The position numbers were made by a program, and so were the translations under genes. From an uncultured Parabacteroides sp. (GTDB taxonomy: Bacteria; Bacteroidota; Bacteroidia; Bacteroidales; Tannerellaceae), in assembly GCA_949295065.1 (NCBI GenBank), contig CASFJQ010000005.1, positions 1 through 64,000 of the forward strand: a stretch of 64,000 bases of DNA. Direction: 5' to 3'. The notes beneath the pieces are model-generated. The model was not told the DNA's origin, ran no database searches, and saw only the letters and a program-made list of their open reading frames with translations. Numbering within the stretch: position 1 is the stretch's first letter; each line of letters begins with the position of its first letter. Shown piece after piece: positions 7,780 to 17,147 of this stretch.

Positions 7780-8970
7780 ATGAAACCTTTCTTTCAAACA
7801 AAGAATAAAGAATTTATTTTGTATAATGGGGACAGTATAGAACTCATTGAAAAGATAGACAAAAAAGTCGATATGATATTTGCTGATCCTCCTTATTTCT
7901 TGTCAAAAAATATGTCAGTATGTATAAATGGTAATTGGAAATCTTTTGACAAGGGTGAATGGGATAGAGCTATATCACTTGAAAAGATTAATGATTTTAA
8001 TAAAAAGTGGTTGTCTGCTTGTCGTAATATTTTAAAAGAGGAGGGAACTATCTTTGTTACAGGAACATACCACAATATATTTTCTGTTGCTACTTGTATG
8101 GTTGAATTAGGATATAAGATTCTAAACATTATAATATGGCAAAAATCTGATGCAAAACCGACTCTTTCAAGAAAATACTTTAATTTTACAACAGAATATA
8201 TTGTATGGGCGCGAAAGAATGAGAAAGTTTCCCATTTTTTCAATTGCGACTTAATGGAACAGTTAAATGGAGGATCTAGAATGTCTGATGTTTGGCGAAT
8301 CCCTTTTCTTTCACCATGGGAATTGAAATGTGGGAAACATCCTACACAAAAACCTCTCAGACTGCTATATAGAATAATACTTGCTTCTACACATGAAGAA
8401 GATACTATACTTGATCCATTTGCTGGTAGCTGTACAACAGGAATTGCAGCAAACCTCCTAAACCGTAAGTTTATCGGAATAGACAGGGATATTGATTATC
8501 TTTCATATGGTATTCGTAGAAAAAACGAAATAGAAGACATAAAGACAGCAGATTCTATTAGAAAAAAGATGTCAGAAAATCCAGAAGAACTCATGGTTAT
8601 GGTAAATCATTGTCGAAAAGACCTAAAGAAAAAAATGATTGATACTGGTATTTGTTATCTTCGTGCTGGAGATTGCAAAGGTTCTCTCTGTATCACTCCT
8701 GGTTTTGAACGTTTGCAATATGTATTATTACATACTGGTGGAGAAAATAGCCAACTTTTCAAATTAAAATCAAAAGGACATTTCCAGATTTGGACAAAAG
8801 AAACTCTTGAGAAATATGGCTTTGAACCTTCACATGCCCCATATTATATTGTTCTACATTTTGATAATACCAGACCTATAGCAATAAAAAAAGTACCCAA
8901 TTTAAAAGAATGCGCTAATACTTTTGTTGCAAAAATCAAACCTTTAAGTGATTTTATTGGAATTAAATAA
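7780..8970 (+). CDS. DpnA-like class beta DNA methyltransferase with C-terminal extension
   Basis: 396 residues. The catalytic motif DPPYF (36-40) precedes the SAM motif DPFAGSCTTG (212-221), which is class beta order. DKGEWDRA, HPTQKP (187-192) and the IWQKSDAKPTLSRKYF region resemble DpnA (M2.DpnII), a methylase able to act on single-stranded DNA. Residues from about 255 to 396 form an extension that I do not recognise, absent from DpnA (about 270 residues); it may recognise DNA. The first codon follows the stop of the Dam-like methylase with no gap, so translation is probably coupled. EcoRV itself has one methylase; this operon has two. Its target is unknown. Confidence 0.85.
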   Translation: MKPFFQTKNKEFILYNGDSIELIEKIDKKVDMIFADPPYFLSKNMSVCINGNWKSFDKGEWDRAISLEKINDFNKKWLSACRNILKEEGTIFVTGTYHNIFSVATCMVELGYKILNIIIWQKSDAKPTLSRKYFNFTTEYIVWARKNEKVSHFFNCDLMEQLNGGSRMSDVWRIPFLSPWELKCGKHPTQKPLRLLYRIILASTHEEDTILDPFAGSCTTGIAANLLNRKFIGIDRDIDYLSYGIRRKNEIEDIKTADSIRKKMSENPEELMVMVNHCRKDLKKKMIDTGICYLRAGDCKGSLCITPGFERLQYVLLHTGGENSQLFKLKSKGHFQIWTKETLEKYGFEPSHAPYYIVLHFDNTRPIAIKKVPNLKECANTFVAKIKPLSDFIGIK

Positions 8971-9140
8971 TACTTTTATAAGATTTATAACATAACTATA
9001 AAATATATTTGTAAATATAACACTAGATTCTAGTTTGAAATATACATCAAAAGTTAGATGTAAAAAATTTATGGCATAATAATTATAAGTATTTTTATAT
9101 CACAACATTTTAAGATAAATATTTTTACTCCAAGCTTGAT

Positions 9141-9935
9141 ATGAAATACGTATTGATAACAGGAGCATCATCAGGAATGGGATTGCATTATGCACTGCAA
9201 CTTGCCCCAAAAGGATATGGTATTATTATTGTCAGCAACAGGCATGATGATAATATTATTGCCGCAGATAAGGTGAGAAATGCTGTTTCCGGCAGTGATG
9301 TAAGGATTATTGATGCTGATTTGACTTCTGCATGTGCACCGGAATTTATTTATGACACAGTAAAAAAATGGAACTTGGAAGTAGATGTTCTGGTTAGTAA
9401 TGCCGGAATCCTTCTTTTCTCAACATTAATCAAAACATCAGCAGCCAATCTTGAACGTATAATAGCACTTCATTGCCTTGCTCCGCTCAAGCTGATACGA
9501 CTGTTTGCCGAAGATATGGCAACACGACGACATGGTTATATTCTCATAGTTTCATCTGCCACTGCATGGATGCCTTATCCGACTATTTCGCATTATGGAG
9601 CAACAAAAGCCTTTCTGAAAAACTTCTCACGTTCGTTATGGTTTGAGATGAGGCGTTATGGAGTTGGAGTCACAGCAGTATATCCCGGAGCTGTTGACAC
9701 TCCGTTATATGAGCTTTCCCAAAAGAAAAGGAATATTTTGCGCAAACTTGGAGTGATGCAATCTCCGGAGGAAACTGTATCCACAGCTCTGAAATATATG
9801 TTCAAGAAACGTCACAAATGTATTCCTGGAGCATTTACAAAAACAATAGTACTGTTATGTTCGGTGTTTCCATCTTCTGTGCTCTTGCCTCTGCTAAAGT
9901 TTCCTGCCGTAAAGAAAATTCTTGATAAGGTTTAA
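9141..9935 (+). CDS. short-chain dehydrogenase/reductase
   Basis: 264 residues, classical SDR. The NAD(P)-binding motif is TGASSGMG (7-14), the NAG motif is in VSNAGIL, the catalytic Ser is in VSSATAW, and YGATK holds the Tyr and Lys. The C-terminus is hydrophobic (LLCSVFPSSVLLPLLKF), which suggests membrane association as in acyl/ketosteroid-type SDRs. The substrate cannot be told. It is a single-gene unit with about 170 AT-rich bases before it and 185 after. Confidence 0.88.
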   Translation: MKYVLITGASSGMGLHYALQLAPKGYGIIIVSNRHDDNIIAADKVRNAVSGSDVRIIDADLTSACAPEFIYDTVKKWNLEVDVLVSNAGILLFSTLIKTSAANLERIIALHCLAPLKLIRLFAEDMATRRHGYILIVSSATAWMPYPTISHYGATKAFLKNFSRSLWFEMRRYGVGVTAVYPGAVDTPLYELSQKKRNILRKLGVMQSPEETVSTALKYMFKKRHKCIPGAFTKTIVLLCSVFPSSVLLPLLKFPAVKKILDKV

Positions 9936-10119
9936 TAACTTTTTATTTAAAAATCTTTTGAATTCCAGTTTTTTATTTTATTTTTGGGTAATATAGGATA
10001 CGTCTTAGCAAACGACTTGAGCAAGTCTTGACTTTGCTTTTATATTATCTGAATACAAAGGTTGATTCGTTGCTGATGGTCTATTTTAACCGATTGTCTA
10101 ACTTCTAAAAATCTGCATT

Positions 10120-11391
10120 ATGAAATCACCTGCTACTTCTCTATTTGTTGTTTTTCTTGCATTACTGCTATCTGTGCCTGCATTTTCACAGGAAAACAAC
10201 AACGATTATATTACTCTGGAAGGTTCCGTGCGCGATAAAGACAGCCGCAGGAAGCTGGAGTTTGTTCATGTCACTGTTCCCGGTACATCAATTGGAACTG
10301 TCACCAACAATGACGGCGAATTTATGTTGAAAGTAAAAAAGACAGACAATGTGAATAAAATTATGTTTTCACATATCGGATACAAAAACACGCCTTTCGT
10401 TGTTGACACCGTAAATATGTCTGATATTAATATTTATCTGACACCAGCCAGCAAAAATCTAAGTGAAGTTATTATCAGAGGTGGAGATGCACGCCTCATA
10501 GTTGAGGAAGCATTACAACTTGTCAGGAATAATTATGCCCAAACGAGCACCTTGCAAACCGGATTTTACAGGGAAACTGCTCAAAAAAGAAAGCGCTATA
10601 TAAATATTTCAGAAGCAGTTATTAACACATACAAAACGTCCTACTCCAATAACAACATATTGCGTGACAGAGTCCGGGTGCTTAAAGGAAGAAAGCTTTT
10701 AAGCCCAAAGACAAGTGACACTCTTGCTGTAAAATTACTCGGCGGACCGACTCTGCCTGTTTTTCTGGATATAGTAAAAAATCCGGACCTTCTTCTCGAT
10801 CCGGAAATCCTGCCTTACTACAAATTCGATATCAAGGAGATTGCATGGTTGAATGAAAGGCCACATTTCGTGATTGCATTCCGTCCGCAAGTGGAACTGC
10901 CTTTTGCTCTATATAAAGGCCTTCTTTATATAGACCAGGAAAAAATGTCGTTCAGCCGCGCAGAATTTTCATTGGATATGGAAGATATATTAAAAGCTAC
11001 ACAAGCTATTCTTCACAAAAAACCATTTGGACTGAGATTCAAGCCGGTTGAAGTGTCGTTCCTTGTGACATACCAGGAAAACAACGGATTCTTGCATCTG
11101 AATTATGTCCGGAATGTTATCAGATTCAAATGCGACTGGAAACGCCGCCTTTTCTCAACCACTTATACAATTGTATCTGAAATGGTTGCTACGGACAACA
11201 TGGTTGCCAACGAAGGTATTTCATACAAAGATTCTTTCAAGAAGTCGCATTCATTGTCCGATGAAGTAAATAATTTCGAAGACGAAGATTTCTGGGGAGA
11301 TTATAATATTATCGAACCAACAGAATCACTGGAGAATGCTGTTGAGAAATTGAGGAAGCTGAATCTTAAGAATTTAGAGAAACAGAAATAG
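10120..11391 (+). CDS. carboxypeptidase-regulatory-like domain surface protein
   Basis: 423 residues with a signal peptide (1-23, AFS then Q). Residues 30-115 form a CarboxypepD_reg-like beta-sandwich (LEGSVRDKDS, VTNNDGEFML, FSHIGYKN), the domain usually found at the start of SusC-type receptors. The rest (about 120-400) resembles the second half of Bacteroidota surface proteins with this domain and no barrel; no catalytic motif is visible. It is probably periplasmic or outer-membrane attached. It reads towards the relA gene, with the 300-base region holding array 4 between them. Confidence 0.75.
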   Translation: MKSPATSLFVVFLALLLSVPAFSQENNNDYITLEGSVRDKDSRRKLEFVHVTVPGTSIGTVTNNDGEFMLKVKKTDNVNKIMFSHIGYKNTPFVVDTVNMSDINIYLTPASKNLSEVIIRGGDARLIVEEALQLVRNNYAQTSTLQTGFYRETAQKRKRYINISEAVINTYKTSYSNNNILRDRVRVLKGRKLLSPKTSDTLAVKLLGGPTLPVFLDIVKNPDLLLDPEILPYYKFDIKEIAWLNERPHFVIAFRPQVELPFALYKGLLYIDQEKMSFSRAEFSLDMEDILKATQAILHKKPFGLRFKPVEVSFLVTYQENNGFLHLNYVRNVIRFKCDWKRRLFSTTYTIVSEMVATDNMVANEGISYKDSFKKSHSLSDEVNNFEDEDFWGDYNIIEPTESLENAVEKLRKLNLKNLEKQK

Positions 11392-11411
11392 CTTTAGAGA
11401 AACTGAGAATT

Positions 11412-11499
11412 TTCATCCGAAAGCAATTGTTTTTTCTTTCGGAACAAATTTCACTTTCTTCCGTATGTAATTGAAATTACTTCCGTAAGTAAATTAAGT
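11412..11499. repeat. array 4: four degenerate units at exact 22-bp pitch
   Basis: Units begin at 11412, 11434, 11456 and 11478: TTCATCCGAAAGCAAT, TTCTTTCGGAACAAAT, TTCTTCCGTATGTAAT and TACTTCCGTAAGTAAA. They align without gaps. The best core, ACTTCCGTAAGT, is a near-palindrome. The pitch equals that of arrays 1, 3 and 5 although the unit sequences differ. Located between convergent genes. Confidence 0.7.
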
Positions 11500-11504
11500 T
11501 TGAC

Positions 11505-11586
11505 AAGGTAGGCATCTTTTCAAAAAAACACTGCAATGTTCCAAGAAAAAGATGCCTACCTTTTTTGAGGAACACTGCAGTGTTTT
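11505..11586. terminator. interleaved inverted repeats between convergent genes
   Basis: AAGGTAGGCATCTTTT (11505-11520) pairs with AAAAGATGCCTACCTT (11547-11562). Between them lies AAAACACTGCAATGTTCC (11525-11542), which pairs with GGAACACTGCAGTGTTTT (11569-11586) with one mismatch. The order is A-B-A'-B', so RNA could form either hairpin or a pseudoknot. Each stem is followed by T-rich sequence. Placement suits a bidirectional terminator for the genes ending at 11391 and 11708. Confidence 0.65.
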
Positions 11587-11707
11587 ATTCTTAATGATTG
11601 TTACAATATCTGTCTCTTTCTAGTATTTTACTTTTGCTAGTTTCACATTTTCCCCACACTATTGATAATCAAAGGAATCATGTGATTTAAGAACATTATT
11701 TAACAAA

Positions 11708-13921
11708 TCAGGAATTTAATCTCTCAACCGTTTTCACACCTTTGACGGTTTTGAGTTTTTTAATAAGCATATTCAATGTTATAGTGTCGCGAACCATTAC
11801 CGTAAAGTTTCCCTGGAACAATCCATCGACTGAATTGATATTAATAGAGCGCAAATTTATGCCGGATTCTTTTCCTATAACTGAAGTGATGTTCGTAACG
11901 ATTGCAATATCATCACGTCCGACAACTCTAAGCGTGACAATATATCCATTGTCACCCTTGCCACTCCATTTTGCACGGATTATACGATAACCGAAACGGC
12001 TGAACATCTCCTGGGCATTAGGACAGTCCATTCTGTGGATTTTGATTCCCTGAGTAGATACAAATCCAAACACATCGTCTCCATAAATCGGATTACAACA
12101 TTTAGCAAGTTTATATTCAATGCCTGTAAGATTTTTGTCGATTACAAGGACATCCTTGTTAGTTGAGATTTCCTCAGCTTCGGTTGTAGTGACAAACTCC
12201 TCGGCACTGCGGATATTCGTATGTTCTATATTTTCGGACTCACGACGGGTTTGCTCCAGATACTCATCAATCACAACATTCGGGTCAAGTTTTTCCTCAC
12301 CCAAAGCAATATAGAAATCTGTTACAGTCTTATATCCTTTGCGCTTTATATAACGCATAAGAGGAGCTTCTTCCATCTCAATCTTACGGTTCTTGAAGCG
12401 GCGCTGCAACATTTCCTTGGCAAAGTTGGCTGTTTTGGCAGCCTCTTCACGTAATGCCTGTTTAATTCTGACGCGAGCCTTTGACGTGACGACGAAGTTC
12501 AGCCAATCCTGTTTAGGAGACTGTGACGGAGAGGTAATAACCGAAACCGTATCTCCATTCTCCAAAACATATTTTATAGGCACATTCTTGCCGTTTACCT
12601 TTGCAGATACACATTTGCATCCCAGCTGTGAATGTATGCTGAAGGCAAAATCCAAAACCGTCGCGCCTTTAGCAAGCTTAATCAATTCACCTGTTGGGGT
12701 GAAGACATAAATTTCGTCCTTGTAGAGGTCCATCTTTATGTCCTGCATCAAATCCATCGGGCTGGAATTTTTGTTTTCCAGAGCGGCACGCACATTGTTC
12801 ATAAACTCATCAAGCCCGCTTTCCGCCTTCACGCCCTTGTATCTCCAGTGGGCAGCCAAACCGCGCTCGGCTATTTCGTCCATTCTCCTGGTACGAATCT
12901 GAACCTCAACCCATTTATTCTGCGGTCCCATAACTGTGATATGCAAACTTTCATAGCCATTTGATTTAGGAATGGAAATCCAATCCTTCATTCTGTTTGG
13001 GTTTGGCTGATACATATCAGTTATTATGGAATAAACCTGCCAGCAATCCGAGCGTTCTTTTTCTAATGGAGTATCGAGCACAACTCTGATGGCAAACAAA
13101 TCATATATACCTTCAAATTCAACCTTCTGCTTTTTCAGCTTATTGTTTATAGAATGTATGGACTTTGTTCGGCCTTTGATGTCGAATTTCAGACCAGCTT
13201 CCTGAAGTTTCTTCTTAATAGGAGCGATAAACTCAGCTATATAGGCATCACGCGAGCGTTTGGTTTCATTCAGTTTCTTCTTGATAAAATCAAACTGCTT
13301 GCGGTCTGTATATTTCAAAGACAAATCTTCCAATTCGCTCTTAATCTTATACAAGCCCAAACGGTGAGCCAGCGGTGCATAAAGATATGCGGCTTCGGTA
13401 GCAAGGCGGATACGGTCGTCTTCCTGAAGCTTCTTTCCCAAACGCATCATGCACAGACGGTCGGCAATCATAAGCAGAATTACTCGCACATCTTCAGCGA
13501 AAGTGAACAGCAAATGATGGAAATTCTCGGAATTTACAGCCGTATTACGGGCATACAAATCAGAAGTTTTCAAAAGACGCTGAATCATCAATGTTATGTC
13601 TTCACCGAACATTTCTTTAACTTCTTCAATTGTGATTACCTGTTTGTAAACAGGACGGTAAAGCAAAATCGCAATAACGGAAGTACGCTTCAACCCGATT
13701 TCAACTGCAGCAATAAGAGCAGTGTTGATATTACGAAGCAAACCGTTAATTCCATTTTTATCTCTACCATAACAATCCTGAGCTACGATATGAGCCATCA
13801 CCTTTTTCATCTTTGGAATATCCTCTTTCTCCAGGAAAGAAGATAATGTACGCAACAATAGCCTGTATTTTGAGAGAAATTCTTTTTTCTCTTCGATGGT
13901 AAAAAACGGTTCCTTTTCCAT
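11708..13921 (-). CDS. relA: RelA/SpoT-family (p)ppGpp synthetase, hydrolase site degenerate
   Basis: 737 residues from MEKEPFF; an upstream in-frame Met would add 28 residues unlike the family. The N-terminal HD region (about 40-200) is recognisable but the HD metal-binding pair is replaced by YRPV (88-91), and the usual HPxxVA segment reads NTALIAAV, so (p)ppGpp hydrolysis is probably lost. The synthetase domain keeps KGRTKSIHS (249-257), YDLFAIR (Asp274), GYESLH (322-327) and EVQIRT (339-344). TGS (about 395-455), a helical/zinc region with KCCNP and a C-terminal ACT domain follow. It should therefore make (p)ppGpp in the stringent response like RelA. Single gene on the minus strand. Confidence 0.92.
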   Translation of the reverse strand: MEKEPFFTIEEKKEFLSKYRLLLRTLSSFLEKEDIPKMKKVMAHIVAQDCYGRDKNGINGLLRNINTALIAAVEIGLKRTSVIAILLYRPVYKQVITIEEVKEMFGEDITLMIQRLLKTSDLYARNTAVNSENFHHLLFTFAEDVRVILLMIADRLCMMRLGKKLQEDDRIRLATEAAYLYAPLAHRLGLYKIKSELEDLSLKYTDRKQFDFIKKKLNETKRSRDAYIAEFIAPIKKKLQEAGLKFDIKGRTKSIHSINNKLKKQKVEFEGIYDLFAIRVVLDTPLEKERSDCWQVYSIITDMYQPNPNRMKDWISIPKSNGYESLHITVMGPQNKWVEVQIRTRRMDEIAERGLAAHWRYKGVKAESGLDEFMNNVRAALENKNSSPMDLMQDIKMDLYKDEIYVFTPTGELIKLAKGATVLDFAFSIHSQLGCKCVSAKVNGKNVPIKYVLENGDTVSVITSPSQSPKQDWLNFVVTSKARVRIKQALREEAAKTANFAKEMLQRRFKNRKIEMEEAPLMRYIKRKGYKTVTDFYIALGEEKLDPNVVIDEYLEQTRRESENIEHTNIRSAEEFVTTTEAEEISTNKDVLVIDKNLTGIEYKLAKCCNPIYGDDVFGFVSTQGIKIHRMDCPNAQEMFSRFGYRIIRAKWSGKGDNGYIVTLRVVGRDDIAIVTNITSVIGKESGINLRSININSVDGLFQGNFTVMVRDTITLNMLIKKLKTVKGVKTVERLNS

Positions 13922-14125
13922 AAACAATCCTTTATTTATGGTTCGCAGAAAACGAACCAGCCGTAAAACATATTGTAAAATTATCTTTTTATTTGCAATA
14001 AACATAGTAGTTTGTAAGGATTTTTATACATTTGTGAAACCAGATTATATATAAGCTTATGAAAAACAGACAACATTTTCTGAAATTTCTTCAATCATAA
14101 GTATGAAATAGCAGAACTTGAATGA

Positions 14126-15676
14126 ATGAATTTGGAATCACAAAATATTTATACTATGTTAAACGCAAAAGACTTAGAACTACTTGCTTCAAAAGGAATC
14201 ACTCCTGAAGCATTGGAAGAGCAACTGGCTTGCTTTGCAAAAGGCTTTCCTTTCCTTGAAATCGAAGCTTCAGCTTCTGTAGAAAAAGGTATTAAAGTTA
14301 TTTCACAGGATGAACAGGCTACTTACATGGAAGCTTGGGACAAATATCTTGCACAAAACAAAAAGATATTGAAATTCGTTCCTGCATCTGGTGCCGCAAG
14401 CCGAATGTTCAAGAATTTGTATGAATTCCTTTCTGCAGATTATTCTACTCCAAGCAATGCTTTCGAACAGAAGTTCTTCAACGAAATCACAAATTTTGCA
14501 TTCTATAATGCACTTAACAAAGTATGTCTTGAAAACGAAGGCAAAGACATCCCAGCTTTGATTGCAGCCGGCGAATATAAAGCTGTTGTTGCCAATCTTC
14601 TGGAAAGCAAAGGTTTGAATTATGGTTCTCTTCCTAAAGGTTTGTTGTTGTTCCACAAATATAACGAAGGTGAACGCACTGCTATGGAAGAACATCTTGC
14701 TGAAGGTGCAATGTATGCCAAGAACAATGCCGGAGAAGTTAATATCCATTTCACTGTTTCTCCTGAGCATGTAAAGCTTTTCGAACAGCTTGTAATGTCT
14801 AAGAAAGCTATATTCGAGGATCGTTTTTCTGTAAAATACGATATCTCTTTCAGTGTTCAGAAGCCTAGCACAGATACAGTTGCCGCAGCTATGGACAATA
14901 CTCCTTTCCGCGACAAGAACGACAATCTTCTTTTCCGTCCGGGCGGCCATGGTGCTTTGATTGAAAACTTGAACGATGTTGACGCTGATGTTGTTTTCGT
15001 AAAGAATATCGATAATGTTGTTCCAGACAGCTTCAAATGCTCAACGGTTATATGGAAAAAGGTATTGGCCGGTGTTCTGGTAACTCTTCAGGAAAAGATT
15101 TTCGGTTATCTGAATCTTATCGAAACAGGAAAATATTCTCACAGCCAGATTGAAGAAATGATTCATTTCTTGCAGAACGAACTTTGTATCCGCAAACCGG
15201 ACATCAAAGATTTGGAAGATGCAGACTTGATTCTTTATATAAAGAATAAACTCCTTCGCCCTATCCGTGTTTGCGGTATGGTTAAGAATGTCGGAGAACC
15301 TGGCGGTGGTCCGTTCCTTGCCGTAAACCCTGATGGTACTGTTTCTTTGCAAGTTCTGGAAAGTTCTCAGATTGACATGAACGATCCTCAGAAGAAAGCT
15401 TTGTTTGAAAAGGGCACTCACTTCAATCCTGTTGATTTGGTTTGCGCTGTCAAGAATCACAAAGGTGAGAAATATAATTTGCCTGACTACGTAGATAAGA
15501 ACACCGGATTCATTTCTCATAAGAGCAAAGACGGACGTGAACTGAAAGCTTTGGAATTGCCAGGATTGTGGAATGGCGCAATGAGCAACTGGAATACAGT
15601 GTTTGTTGAAGTTCCTATCAGTACATTCAATCCGGTTAAGACTGTAAATGATTTGTTACGTCCGGAGCATCAGTAA
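14126..15676 (+). CDS. DUF4301 family protein
   Basis: 516 residues, cytoplasmic. The sequence matches the Bacteroidota DUF4301 family: GITPEALEEQLACFAKGFPF at the start, FVPASGAASRMFK with a Gly/Ala/Ser loop like a phosphate- or nucleotide-binding turn, RPGGHGALIENLN, and GEPGGGPFLAVNPDG. The GHGALI and PASGAASRM patches recall sugar-nucleotidyltransferase-like folds, but the function is not known. An alternative start 10 residues later (MLNAKDLELLAS, 14156) is equally plausible. Divergent from relA and followed by a family A repeat. Confidence 0.82.
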   Translation: MNLESQNIYTMLNAKDLELLASKGITPEALEEQLACFAKGFPFLEIEASASVEKGIKVISQDEQATYMEAWDKYLAQNKKILKFVPASGAASRMFKNLYEFLSADYSTPSNAFEQKFFNEITNFAFYNALNKVCLENEGKDIPALIAAGEYKAVVANLLESKGLNYGSLPKGLLLFHKYNEGERTAMEEHLAEGAMYAKNNAGEVNIHFTVSPEHVKLFEQLVMSKKAIFEDRFSVKYDISFSVQKPSTDTVAAAMDNTPFRDKNDNLLFRPGGHGALIENLNDVDADVVFVKNIDNVVPDSFKCSTVIWKKVLAGVLVTLQEKIFGYLNLIETGKYSHSQIEEMIHFLQNELCIRKPDIKDLEDADLILYIKNKLLRPIRVCGMVKNVGEPGGGPFLAVNPDGTVSLQVLESSQIDMNDPQKKALFEKGTHFNPVDLVCAVKNHKGEKYNLPDYVDKNTGFISHKSKDGRELKALELPGLWNGAMSNWNTVFVEVPISTFNPVKTVNDLLRPEHQ

Positions 15677-15679
15677 TTG

Positions 15680-15758
15680 AAGAGGACAAAGAGACAAGTT
15701 GACAAGGAGACAGGAAGTGTATTCTGTCTCCTTGTTGTTTTATCACCTTGTTAGCAAA
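15680..15758. repeat. family A repeat, short copy A3
   Basis: GAGACAAGTTGACAAGGAGAC is followed by GTCTCCTTGTTG and CACCTTGTTAGC, giving a hairpin (GGAGACAG...CTGTCTCC) that would act as a terminator for the DUF4301 gene. Confidence 0.7.
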
Positions 15759-15765
15759 ACCACCT

Positions 15766-15773
15766 TATATTTG
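15766..15773 (+). promoter_or_regulatory. promoter of metY
   Basis: TATATTTG matches the -7 box, 53 bases before the start codon. A perfect palindrome TTGTATACAA (15799-15808) lies between promoter and gene and could bind a regulator. Confidence 0.55.
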
Positions 15774-15826
15774 CACAAATCAACTTATTTATGTAATATT
15801 GTATACAAATTGTACATAATATTAAT

Positions 15827-17113
15827 ATGAAACTAGACAATCTACACTTCGAAACTTTACAATTACACGTTGGTCAAGAACAGCCGGATCCTGCTACAGA
15901 TGCACGGGCTGTTCCTATTTATCAGACAACTTCCTATGTTTTTAGAAATTCGGCACAGGCAGAAGCCAGATTCAATCTGACCGATGCGGGAAATATTTAC
16001 GGACGCCTCACTAATTCAACTCAAGATGTTCTGGAAAAAAGAATTGCGGCACTCGAAGGAGGAATTGCAGCACTTGCTGTTGCTTCAGGAGCTGCGGCAA
16101 TAACATATGCATTCCAAAATATTACTCGTTCGGGCGACCATATTGTTGCGGCAAAAACAATATATGGTGGTACTTATAATCTTCTGGAACATACTTTGCC
16201 TCAATATGGAATATCAACAACATTTGTTGATCCTTCAAATTTGGAGAATTTTGAGAATGCCATACAGGAAAATACCAAGTTTATATTCATAGAAACTCTG
16301 GGCAATCCTCATTCTAATATTATTGATATAAGTATAGTTGCCGACATTGCTCACAGGCATAATATTCCTCTGATTGTGGATAACACTTTCGCTACACCTT
16401 TCCTTTTGCGTCCTATCGAGCATGGAGCAGATATTGTGGTTCATTCTGCTACGAAATTTATCGGCGGACATGGAACTACTCTTGGTGGAATCATTGTTGA
16501 TTCAGGCAAATTCAACTGGAAAGATTCAGGCAAATTTCCACAGCTGACTGAACCTGACCCTTGCTATCATGGAGCAGTGTTCAGCGAAGTTGCGGGAAAT
16601 GCGGCATATATCACACGTATAAGAGCTATTCTTCTTCGTGACACTGGTGCTGCTATAAGTCCGATAAGTGCTTTTCTTCTGTTGCAGGGAATCGAGACTC
16701 TTTCTCTTCGTGTTGAACGGCATGTTTATAATGCTCTGAAAGTGGTGGATTTCCTGAAATCACATCCGAAAGTGGAAAAGGTTAATCATCCTTCTCTACC
16801 GGAGCATCCTGACAATGAGCTTTACAAGAAATATTTCCCTAATGGTGGCGGTTCTATTTTCACCATCAATTTGAAAGGAGGGACCAAAGAGGCACATGCA
16901 TTCATCGACAATCTGCAAATATTTTCACTTCTTGCCAATGTTGCTGATGTGAAGTCTCTTGTGATTCATCCGTCAACAACTACTCATTCACAATTGTCGG
17001 ACAAAGAGAAATTGGAACAGGAAATTCTCCCCGGAACAGTTCGTCTGTCAATTGGGACTGAGCACATTGACGATATAATTAAAGATTTGTCACAATCATT
17101 GGAGAAAATTTAA
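15827..17113 (+). CDS. metY: O-acetylhomoserine aminocarboxypropyltransferase
   Basis: 428 residues, PLP-dependent Cys/Met-metabolism family of the longer MetY type. It joins O-acetylhomoserine with sulfide to give homocysteine (or uses O-acetylserine). The PLP lysine is Lys210 in HSATKFIGGHG. YQTTSYVF, YGRLTNSTQDVLEKR (phosphate-binding), and VDNTFATPFLL with the PLP-contacting Asp are all present. MetY enzymes carry the insertion EPDPCYHG seen here, which CGS/MetB lack. The palindrome upstream may control it. It is followed at once by a cobalamin riboswitch that faces the same way but belongs to the next unit. Confidence 0.93.
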   Translation: MKLDNLHFETLQLHVGQEQPDPATDARAVPIYQTTSYVFRNSAQAEARFNLTDAGNIYGRLTNSTQDVLEKRIAALEGGIAALAVASGAAAITYAFQNITRSGDHIVAAKTIYGGTYNLLEHTLPQYGISTTFVDPSNLENFENAIQENTKFIFIETLGNPHSNIIDISIVADIAHRHNIPLIVDNTFATPFLLRPIEHGADIVVHSATKFIGGHGTTLGGIIVDSGKFNWKDSGKFPQLTEPDPCYHGAVFSEVAGNAAYITRIRAILLRDTGAAISPISAFLLLQGIETLSLRVERHVYNALKVVDFLKSHPKVEKVNHPSLPEHPDNELYKKYFPNGGGSIFTINLKGGTKEAHAFIDNLQIFSLLANVADVKSLVIHPSTTTHSQLSDKEKLEQEILPGTVRLSIGTEHIDDIIKDLSQSLEKI

Positions 17114-17147
17114 ATCTGCATAGAGTTTTATAATATCAAAAAAGCAT

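Noticed and set aside
13154..13846. 230-residue reading frame opposite relA
   Set aside because: Antisense of a conserved gene, Phe/Gln-rich, without its own promoter or similarity.
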